A stretch of DNA of 64,000 bases. Origin: Ceratorhiza oryzae-sativae. Taxonomy: Eukaryota; Basidiomycota; Agaricomycetes; Cantharellales; Ceratobasidiaceae. Where the stretch lies: positions 1-64,000 of the forward strand of contig JARWMV010000066.1 of NCBI GenBank assembly GCA_030998015.1, given 5' to 3'. Under the pieces are notes generated by a model. That model was not told the origin of the DNA, made no database searches, and was given only the letters and a program-made list of their open reading frames with translations. The translations under genes were made by a program, and so were the position numbers. Of the stretch, positions 10,645 through 18,363 are shown in pieces (positions within the stretch are counted from its first letter, which is position 1; the number at the start of each line of letters is the position of its first letter).

Positions 10645-10751
10645 AGTTTCTTTGTGTTCTCTTATGTATCACAGGAGTTAGCTGGTTTTCTCATGTACTC
10701 AGCCCTTAGTATCTGTGTAGTATACTTATGTTTGCCACTAGTTAAGTTAAG

Positions 10752-10763
10752 AGCTTGCTTTAT
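10752..10763 (-). other. Self-complementary primer site of element A
   Basis: Two nucleotides after the 5' LTR (minus sense) comes ATAAAGCAAGCT. It is perfectly complementary to 10894-10905 inside the LTR, which starts about 34 nt downstream of a TATATAA box (10933-10939, minus). That is the arrangement of self-priming Tf1/sushi elements, where the RNA 5' end folds back on the primer site. No TGG-type tRNA site is present. Confidence 0.6.
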
Positions 10764-10765
10764 AA

Positions 10766-11556
10766 TGTCGTGACCCTCTGGAGGCTTCCTTGTGAAGCAC
10801 TTAAGTAGTGGCGGCATTGACAGTGTGGTGCTATGCAGTATGTATTGAGTGTTCTAGTTACAGTGTTTGCTATGGTCTATGGTGGTTGACAAGATAAAGC
10901 AAGCTGAGGTGTCCAGTCTTGCTTTATCCTCCTTATATATACCTGTGGCTGCGGTGGCTGCGGTGGCTGTGGACGTATTATCTAAGCACACTCTGCAGTA
11001 GGTGTAGGTTATGTACAGTACTATGGGTTAGGTAATTGTTTGTCTTAAGTTTGTGTGGCTCCGAATCTTATAGAGCCACGTGAGGTCCGAGGGGTAGGAG
11101 CTGAGGTCATGCAATCCTGCCGTAAGCGCCAAGATCACATGACAACTCGCTCCTCACTCCAAGTAACAAGGGAGAGAAATGCTGGAGCGAGTTCAGGGTA
11201 ACCACTGTAGGCGCTGAGGTCATGTGATCCTGCTGTAAGCACTGAGATCACGTGACAACTCGCTCCTTGCTCCAAGTAACAATGGAGAGAAATGCTGGAG
11301 CAAGTTCAGGGTAACCACCATAGGCACCAAGGTCACATGACCCCTCTGTAAGCGCTGATATCACGTGACAACTCACTCCTTGCTCCAAGTAATAATGGAG
11401 AGAAATGCTGGAGCAAGTTCAGGGTAACCACTGTAAGCGCTGGCTAAGTGCCAAGGTCACGTGACCTTGTTTATGGCTTGTTCTGCTTAGGAAAAATGCC
11501 ATAAATCTGTAAAAATATTTGGTTGTTTTGTTATGTCTGTTTGACAGGTCATAACA
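10766..11556 (-). repeat. 5' LTR of element A (791 bp)
   Basis: Termini are TGTTATGACC (11556) and GGTCACGACA (10766). It is about 110 bp longer than the other two family A LTRs because it carries three rather than two units of the hairpin-rich tandem repeat (about 11110-11440). The minus-sense TATA box is at 10933-10939. It interrupts the Rep gene of the neighbouring copy A2 at 11557. Confidence 0.8.
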
Positions 11557-12304
11557 TCAGCAACAATCTCTGTCCCATCCTCCAAGTCTGCCTCCATCCT
11601 TGACTGTTTTCCACCCTTCCCTTCACCAAGATCTCCTCCAACCTTTCCAAGGTCAGGTCCCCCACCATCAAATCCTCTATCTCCTTGCCATTAGCTCTGA
11701 CGTCCTTCCAGAGATAGTTGAAGGTGTCCCTTGCTGGGTTGCCTCCTGGCCCGTCCTTGAGGTCTTTGGGCTGTATGTTGGGGTGTTGCCCCTTGAAGTC
11801 CCAGAACCCTGCATTCTGGGTGTTCCACCTGCCCTTCTGTTCCTGACTGATGGAGAGGGTGTGGATGTGCAGGGGCCAGGTCAGGTTGTAGTTTGGCTCC
11901 TCCAGGTTGTGCCATTCAACCATGGCTAAGGTTGCCCAGCAATTGGACTGGTGGCGGCAGAACACCTCATATTGGGTGGCAAGCCCACTTGAGGGCTGAT
12001 TGCATAGCTTTGACCAGGTCAGCAGCACTGCCCTGGTCTGGACATGGAATCAGGGGGCCTGTGTGGTTTTGGTCGGCTCTTCGGACCCATGATCCATCAG
12101 TGTAAGCTGTGTAGAAGCAGGTGAGGGGGCTTGGCTTGATTCCAAGGGTGCCAGCAATGGCAATGGCAACCTCTGCCCTGCACTTGATTCATTTGGCTGT
12201 GGTGTTCCCACATTCAAGCCATCTTTGCTTAGCATTGTTGGTGTTTTTTGAGGTAGATGTGTCTTGTGGGGAGGGCATGAAATGATAGCCCCTTTTACCC
12301 CCAA
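11557..12304 (-). pseudogene. rep-like: CRESS-type Rep, HUH nuclease half only (A2)
   Basis: A 159-codon frame (12028-11549) keeps the whole nuclease domain uninterrupted: motif I LLTWSKL at its start, motif II PLHIHTLSI, the segment FWDFKGQHPNI and motif III FNYLWKDV with the candidate nicking Tyr. This confirms that the scrambled motifs in element A once formed one domain. An N-terminal extension is readable upstream (12304-12050) after a frameshift. The helicase half is absent because a family A LTR begins at 11556. Non-functional as it stands. Confidence 0.8.
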
Positions 12305-12691
12305 AGGTGTCCCCTAGATATACCCTTTCTGGTTGTTGTGATCACATGGTTTCCTGATGTCGGCTTGTGCTGGTTATGATGCATCTCCAAGGGGTGCCCT
12401 TCCTGCATTCCCCCATGTCAGCCTTATTCCTCACTACGCTTGGGGCCTTCGCTCCTCCACTTCAGTCAGTGCCCCCTCTCCAACCCCTCTGGTAGTTAGG
12501 GGATAGCGTATATTCACATGACTAGGCTAGGTCATGTGATTCCCATGCTTTGTTGTTTGTTTTCCAGCAGATGGTTGTGTGTCCATTGGTGTCACCTGAC
12601 CAGACTTTGTTTTGATGTTTGTGCAAGTTATTGTGTTGCACTGTGGTTTTTTAATATTTGTGGTTTTTGTTGTTTTCCTTCCTCATCCTGT
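12305..12691. promoter_or_regulatory. Divergent intergenic region (A2)
   Basis: Equivalent of 3128-3865 but with a single copy of the 130-bp GC-rich repeat (about 12379-12508). Its TCAC(G/A)TGA palindromes are mostly decayed to CATGTG or CACATG. The difference from element A fits a deletion between the two direct repeats. Confidence 0.35.
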
Positions 12692-13230
12692 CTTTACTAT
12701 GCATGTTATTCCCTTAACTACAATCCCCTTGACTGCACCTGCTGGTCTCTCCCTGAGGGGGAGTACTGTGCCTACTGCAATGCCATGTGCGATGCCTCCA
12801 TTGAAGACTTCTATGGAGGTGTCAGGGATTGGTTCTTCTGTGGGGTGCCAGGTACGTGTGCTCATTCTTTGTTGTTCTCATGTTGCTAACTTGTTCTGTA
12901 GAAGAGCACATCCTCCTTGATGGTCAGGCCCATGAGGACACCCTTGAGCGTGTCTGGGCGCTTGTTGATCAGGACTACAAGTCCTTTGAGGAGCAGTCTC
13001 ACCAGGCTGCTCTTGCCAAATTCTTTGAGGAGGGCTCTGCTCCCTTGTTTGATGAGGCTTTGCCCTTTGCAGCATCTGGTTCTGGGTGTTTCCAGAACTA
13101 CATGGCCAACTTCCCAGGGGGGGAGGCCCCTTGGCTGCAGCCCACTACCCAGTCAGTTGTTCAGACCAATAAGAAGGATAAAAAAGGCAAGAAGCCCTAT
13201 ACCTGGCCCCTCAAGGGCAAATGTAAATAG
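12692..13230 (+). pseudogene. Second copy of the small spliced cargo gene
   Basis: Matches the 163-aa gene at 3866-4407. Exon 1 ends at 12851, the intron is 12852-12901 (GT-AG, GCTAAC branch) and exon 2 is 12902-13230. One T is missing just after the ATG, so the start codon is out of frame with the rest of exon 1. The Cys cluster and exon 2 are otherwise well conserved, including the KKDKKGKK tail. Retention of the intron in both copies is expected because the gene is antisense to the retroelement. Confidence 0.55.
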
Positions 13231-13310
13231 AGAGTAAAACATGTATTAAGTTTGATGTGTAAAAATAAAACTCTTATACATTCGAGAAAAATTCATGGGA
13301 GGCAAAGTGG

Positions 13311-14240
13311 TCATATGGGGGCTGGTTCCAACAGTGGCACCTCCTCCAGAGCTTTGACAAGCTTGTTTTCCCACTGGTCCCAGTCCTGTTTGGCTTCCTC
13401 TGCAGCTGGGTCCAGGGTGGGTTCCTTTATCACTGGCTTTGCTTCTTCCTCAGCCATGACCAGTGATTCTAGGCTTGATGTAACACTTGTCATATCGGTG
13501 TTGTAATTGGTGTTTTTGTTTGGGTGCACCTTCACCCAATTTCGGAAGTCACTCATGTTTGCCTGCTTTGCCCTGATAGCAGTAAACATCTCATCAGTGG
13601 TAGTTGCTTTGAGCAGTCCCACATATGGTGCAGCCAGTGTCAACTTCCACTCTTCCAACAATGCCTTGGCCTGGTGCTCCACCTCCCAGTCCCCCCCATC
13701 TGCCATTTGGCCTGCAGCCCTCCTCTGTTGTCTTGCTGCCATGGCCACCACATCAACTGTTGGTCCCACAATATCATCAATGACATACATCGGTGTTCTT
13801 AGCAAGGCGTTTCTTGTTGTTGGCTTCTGGCTTCCATGCCATGTCAGGACCCCTAACCTGGGATCCAGGTACTTGTCATTGTCAATCCAGTTCCTTTCAT
13901 CCCTTAACTTCTTTGGGATGTACACTTGGTTAGCCCCTGGCAACAGTCGCTTGGTGTACCTCTGGGCATCTTCCACACTGTAGCAGTACATCCCTAGTTT
14001 AGGATGATTTTCCCTGCCAGAGTAGGGTGCTGGCCACCTAGTGGTGGGTGGCTGCCAAAGTGGGGCCACCTGATTTTCAGCAAGTGGTATGTAACAGTTG
14101 GGATGTGTGACTGGGTGAGTGATGAAAGGCATGTTTTGGGGTTTTGCAGGTGTATTGTGGTGCAAGTGAGGTGGTAGAGCAGGCTCTGGCCTTTCTTGGG
14201 TATCCTGGATGGCTCTTTTTAAAGCTTTCCAGGTCCTCAT
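13311..14240 (-). CDS. Unknown 309-aa protein downstream of pol (A2), intact frame
   Basis: The best-preserved copy of the post-pol ORF. The ATG at 14240 lies 24 bp after the pol stop (14264), so it is read from the same strand immediately downstream, where an envelope gene sits in some Gypsy elements. Basic/helical N-terminus (WKALKRAIQDTQ), Pro/His-rich linker, conserved core with YIPKKLRDERNWIDNDKYLD, then an acidic C-terminus. No signal peptide, membrane segment or known motif is visible. It stays open although the surrounding pol is badly frameshifted. Unknown function. Confidence 0.65.
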   Translation of the reverse strand: MRTWKALKRAIQDTQERPEPALPPHLHHNTPAKPQNMPFITHPVTHPNCYIPLAENQVAPLWQPPTTRWPAPYSGRENHPKLGMYCYSVEDAQRYTKRLLPGANQVYIPKKLRDERNWIDNDKYLDPRLGVLTWHGSQKPTTRNALLRTPMYVIDDIVGPTVDVVAMAARQQRRAAGQMADGGDWEVEHQAKALLEEWKLTLAAPYVGLLKATTTDEMFTAIRAKQANMSDFRNWVKVHPNKNTNYNTDMTSVTSSLESLVMAEEEAKPVIKEPTLDPAAEEAKQDWDQWENKLVKALEEVPLLEPAPI

Positions 14241-14263
14241 TTGGTTCTCTTTGGCCTGCCTTT

Positions 14264-15106
14264 TCAGTCACCTGAGTGCTGACTTGTCTTGACTGGCATT
14301 GGTGCATCTGGTAAGTGCCTTTGCAAGTCATTTAGGACCTCTTTCATGTCAGCAAACTTGCTGGCACATTCCATTGTGTCTTCTATTGGGTTGTAGCCCT
14401 TCCATCTGATTTGGTAGAACAGCCTGCCATTCTGCCATTCATAATTTGCAATGTGGTCCACCTCATACTCCTCCTCTCCTTCTTCCATTATGATTGGTGG
14501 TGGTTTGGCCTGCCTTCTTTGGAAGTCTTTATCTTCTGTGAATGGCAAGAGGAGATTTACATGGAATACATTGTGTACACGTATGGTTTTAGGTAGGTCC
14601 AGGCAATATGCATGGGATGAGATTTTTTCTGTGATTTCAAAAGGGCCCCCTTTTCAGTTGTCCAATTTCTTGGAGGGTCTCTTGGACAAGAGGTTTGTTA
14701 GGAGCAGCCAAACCTTGTCTCCTACCTTGAATTCCCTCCCTTTCTTTTCCATTTGTGGGTGTAATTCCATTGAGGCTCTTGCCTCATCCCATACTTTTTC
14801 CATTTGATTATGCATGTTGTCTGCAGCAGGTGCCTCAGACAGTTCTTCTCCCTCTTGGACAACCCATCTTGGGTTTTTTCCATATACCATTTCAAATGGG
14901 GTTTGTCCTGTTGTAGCATTTATGTGGTTGTTATGGCAGAATTTGGCAATGGGTAACCATTTTACCCAATCATCTTGTATATAATTTCAGAAGGTTCTTA
15001 AGAACCCTTCTACCCATTGATTTGTTCTTTCTGACAGTCCATCTGTTTCTGGATGGAAGGCGGTGGAGAATCTGGGCTTTGTCCCAATTCCCTTGTATAG
15101 GGCTTT
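14264..15106 (-). pseudogene. Integrase C-terminus and chromodomain of A2
   Basis: Readable pieces: integrase [18 protein letters not shown] (near 15090-15040), the integrase tail FKVGDKVWLLLTNLLSKRPSKK (14890-14654) and the chromodomain YQIRWKGYNPIEDTME ending at 14264. Three frames are used. The 5' remainder of pol is missing because the LTR of element D starts at 15107. Confidence 0.8.
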
Positions 15107-15314
15107 TGTTGACAACGACAAGTCAGGCAACAAGAAAAATAGTAAGAAAGGAAAAGAACTTGTATTCGACAAGAGGTCAAGTTCTTGAGGAGTCCTCTGC
15201 GAACTTGACCCAGTTTATATACATAGTACAAGCCACATCATAACAAACAAGTCTGTACAGTGAGTCACACCTGATAAGAGATAGAAGCAGAAGAAGCAAC
15301 TGCGGAACTGCAGA
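15107..15314 (-). repeat. LTR of element D, part 1
   Basis: Begins TGTTGACAACGACAAG, the reverse complement of the LTR end of family B/C. It is 208 bp, and with 22183-22350 (168 bp) makes exactly 376 bp, the LTR length of this family. Element B was inserted into it, duplicating GCAGA. Confidence 0.9.
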
Positions 15315-15690
15315 TGTCATGAACTGACATGCATATATCCACTCTATAATATTTTCTCGATTTACTACATTTTATGAGATCATCTTCAAAACATACTTGC
15401 CTTTTATGGTATATCTGTGTCATGTGACTCAGGGAATGTTCTGGACCAGTAACCAAGATGTATTTCAACTCCAATGTGAAATTCCGCAGTTCTGCAGTCG
15501 CTTCTACTGCTTCTATCTCTTATCTGTCATGACTCACTGTATGGACTTGTTTGTTATGATGTGGCTCATACTATGTATATGAACCAGGTCAAGTTCGCAG
15601 AGGACTCCTCAAGAACTTGACCTCTCGTCAAATACAAGTTCTTTTATTTCCTTACTATTTTCCTTGTTGCCTGACTTGTTGTTGTCAACA
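15315..15690 (+). repeat. 5' LTR of element B
   Basis: Starts TGTCATGAACTGACATGC and ends TTGTTGTCAACA. It differs from its 3' partner at about a dozen positions, nearly all transitions. A TATA-like box lies upstream of the inverted repeat AGGTCAAGTTC...GAACTTGACCT near its 3' end. Confidence 0.92.
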
Positions 15691-15692
15691 TC

Positions 15693-15707
15693 AGGTCAAG
15701 TTCTTGA
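15693..15707 (+). other. Self-complementary primer site of element B
   Basis: AGGTCAAGTTCTTGA, two nt after the LTR, is a perfect complement of 15609-15623 in the LTR (TCAAGAACTTGACCT). That position is where a transcript would be expected to start, so the RNA 5' end could fold back as primer, as in Tf1. Confidence 0.65.
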
Positions 15708-16011
15708 CAATTGTAAGTCTCAGTGTTGTCTGGGATACTTCTGGAACGCCGTTGGCGTTGTCTCAAGATAACGCCCCGTTGCCTTCCCCAATCCTACTCC
15801 ACCTATCCACAGCCACGAGATATCGTTGCCCTATATGCGCCTCTGTGAAACCTTGCATAGCCAGGTCCCTCGCACGTTGTAACAAGCTTTGGTTCTCTAA
15901 TCTCTTTTGTCAACAAGAGGTGGGGTCACTCATTGCCCTTAAGTAGCTGAGCAATGGAGGTCACCTTCCTATTCCAATAGACTCGGGAAAGGGTCTATTT
16001 TTGCTTTTATC

Positions 16012-16952
16012 TTGCTCTTGCTCAAGTATGTCTCTGACAGAACGCATGGCCCTCAAGTGGCACAACCTTTTACAGAAGACCAGCGCTGCTGTCTGTGTGG
16101 GTGGTTTGGACACCTGTCGATCCACTGCTTCACCCTCAACTTGGTCGAAAGTATCCTTGAAGAAGCCGGGCACATCGATTTCAACCAAGTAGTAATCATC
16201 AAAGTCTGCCCCCAGAGAGTCGGACATGCCCAACAAGCCTTTGTCACCAAGCCAGGTGCCCCTGCGTGCAAAATTTGCCATCGGGCAAACAGAGCCACCT
16301 TCCCAGCGTGCTGCCCTTACTGTCCTAAGAAGGACAAATTCCTTTACTATTACACCATCCCCCGCAACCAGCTATAAGCTGGAGAACCTTGGCCAACAGC
16401 TTCTTTGTCACCTGCTAAACACTATCGAAAATTTCCAAGACAGGTACTGTTATTACCAGAATAAGTACGAAGAAACCTGTGAAAAACTTCACGAAGCCAA
16501 GGCCTGTTGCGCATACTTAACTGAGTGGTTGCGCAAACACCAGGAGGACTACCTATCCCTCCTCCAAGATCATCTCAGACTGGAAACTATAGTCCAAGAA
16601 ACAATTGAACCCCACAAGTACACCTTCCCTGTCTTCTCAACACTGTCAGACCTCCCTCACCCCACCTTTCTAAGTGGCACGGGCTTGCCAATTCAGGAAG
16701 AAACACCCCTTCTGGCAGCCCAAATCAATTCTCCCCAAGGAAGCACTCCTTCGGGACCAAACTAAACTGAAGCGGGTGGAGTGCCCATATCATTGCCAGG
16801 ACACCAAAAGTTGGGACTTGGATGATACTTGGTTAAGGTTCGCGGGAATCAGAAACTTTGAATTTTACAGACTTGTGCGGGGAACAGAAATCCTATATTA
16901 CCAAAACAATTCCCAATTCCCTGTACTTCCTTATCGTCTCCATCGCCTTTAA
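16012..16952 (+). CDS. Leader ORFs of element B with CCHC zinc knuckle
   Basis: The leader before gag (about 1.3 kb) holds three overlapping open stretches, each +1 relative to the last. 16012-16377 has a perfect CX2CX4HX4C knuckle (CCLCGWFGHLSIHC) and a second Cys group (CKIC...CCPYC). 16226-16765 is a helical, coiled-coil-like segment (DYLSLLQDHLRLE). 16674-16952 contains a further Cys group and an aromatic-rich tail. The same three frames, with the same stop after the first, are in element C, so the arrangement predates both copies. Whether they are one ancestral ORF with two shifts or frameshifted products is unknown. Confidence 0.5.
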
Positions 16953-16975
16953 AATTTTATCAAACCTTCTCTGAA

Positions 16976-18331
16976 ATGGCATCACAACCCTCTGCCCCTG
17001 CTTGGGCAAATATGTCTGATGGGGAAAAAGTCATCTATATGCTCCAGTCAATGGATGAATTACAAGAACGAACCAACAATCTCCAAAATGATATTGGAGA
17101 CATTGAACACAATAATAAAACCTACATGGACTCACTTGAGGCCAAACTTACCACCAATCAGACAAAAATAGATGCAGATGTGGCTGGATTAGCCACCAAT
17201 GTTAACAATCTAGTGGGGATGTTAGCCATCCTCCAGACCACTGTCACGCGTATCGAAGCGCAAATCAACACTTCCACAGGAGGCTCAGGTGCTGCTCAAG
17301 TACTAGCTCCCTCCAGTGCAGCCCAACCACAACCAACAGCACCTGCCCCCTCTGGTGGGTCGACGGCAAAGTTTAAGATGGCCGCCCCTCAAAAGTTTGA
17401 TGGCACAAAACAAGAAGACGCCATCTCATTCAGAATTGCATGTGCCCAATACATTAATACAAACATGAGTGGGCATTCGGCTGATCAAGTGGTTGCCTTC
17501 ATCACCTCTTATCTCGAAGGGTCAGCAGCTGAATGGGTCAACTTGTATGAAGAATTTGAAAATTTAAATCCTGGAACTGCGATTCCCTGGCTTCACGATG
17601 CCAATCTGTTCTGGCAAGAATTCACTACCCGTTATGGGGACCTGAACTGCACTGAAAATAACTGCGACAAGTGGCGGAAATTGAAACAATCCAAGACAGT
17701 TCAGGATTACCTCACCCTATTCAACCTATATTCCACAGGTCTCAACTACAACAATGCCACCATGTGTGATCAGTTCTATGATGGTCTATCATCAGACATA
17801 ACAGATAGCATGGTGGCCCAAAACTATGACCCTCGCACCAAAACTTTTGCCCAACTCACTCAGCAAGCCCTGGAAATTGACCGCCACCTCATCTCATTTG
17901 GCAGCAAACAAACGTCTCATGGGGGTAACAAGTCCAGCAGCAATGCCTTGTCCAGTAGGCCAACAAATAACCCCCAAAGCACTCCCCAAAAGGAGAAATT
18001 CAAAAATGGGGAACGGATATACAAGATTAAGGACGGGAAAGCTGTAAAAGGTCAGATTGTGGCCATTGGACCCAACACGAAAGGTTTCACGGTCCCAACC
18101 ATCTGCTATGATGGCAGCAATGCCAACGTACAAGAATCCTTCAAGGACATAAAGAAGGATAATCACCCACCAGCAGCCCCCAGGCAAAGGACCCAGATGC
18201 AATGGATCTGGATAGCACAGGAAAAAGAAAAGGGACAAACACCTGCTATAACTGTGGAGGACAGGGCCATATCGCTGCCAAATGCCCCTCAGCCAAGATG
18301 TCAGGATACAAGGCAGTGGTTGAGGATGTAG
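16976..18331 (+). pseudogene. Gag of element B
   Basis: 451 codons from ATG 16976. N-terminal coiled-coil-like region (about residues 20-100), Ala/Ser/Pro linker, then the Gag core (KFDGTKQEDAISFRIACAQY, and a W..F..RYGDLN segment). Compared with element C, one A is lost near 18184, so the final 50 codons, including the CYNCGG.GHIAAKC zinc knuckle, are read out of frame. Confidence 0.85.
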
Positions 18332-18359
18332 AAACAACCGACAATGAGTCAGTAAAAGA

Positions 18360-18363
18360 ATGA
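18360..18363 (+). other. gag/pol stop-start overlap ATGA (element B)
   Basis: The position of the gag stop overlaps the pol ATG as ATGA, exactly as in element C at 28104. In B the gag frame no longer reaches it because of the upstream indel. The arrangement suggests termination-coupled reinitiation rather than frameshifting. Confidence 0.45.

Larger units (their letters stand above)
873..11556 (-). mobile_element. Ty3/Gypsy element A with Rep-bearing cargo
   Basis: Minus-strand chromodomain Ty3/Gypsy element. In sense order it has a 5' LTR (11556-10766), a self-complementary primer site, gag, protease, RT, RNase H, integrase-chromodomain ending at 5448, then about 3.9 kb of extra genes (unknown ORF, an antisense spliced gene, a CRESS-type Rep), a polypurine tract and the 3' LTR (1551-873). 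LTR termini are TGTTATGACC and GGTCATGACA/GGTCACGACA. The flanking pentamers GCAAG (868-872) and TCAGC (11557-11561) do not match, so the two LTRs may come from different insertions joined by recombination, or by assembly. Coding regions are frameshifted throughout. Confidence 0.65.
11557..15106 (-). mobile_element. Truncated second copy (A2) of element A pol plus cargo
   Basis: Collinear with about 2467-6290 of element A: the integrase/chromodomain end of pol, the unknown ORF, the antisense spliced gene and the N-terminal half of Rep. It is cut at 11556 by a family A LTR and at 15107 by an LTR of family B/C/D. Differences from element A are scattered and mostly C/T or G/A. It lacks one of the two 130-bp intergenic repeats. 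Confidence 0.8.

Noticed and set aside
12518..12889. 123-codon frame starting at 12518 as the true start of the small cargo gene in A2
   Set aside because: It results from the one-base loss after the original ATG; the upstream part is the non-coding intergenic region of element A read in frame.
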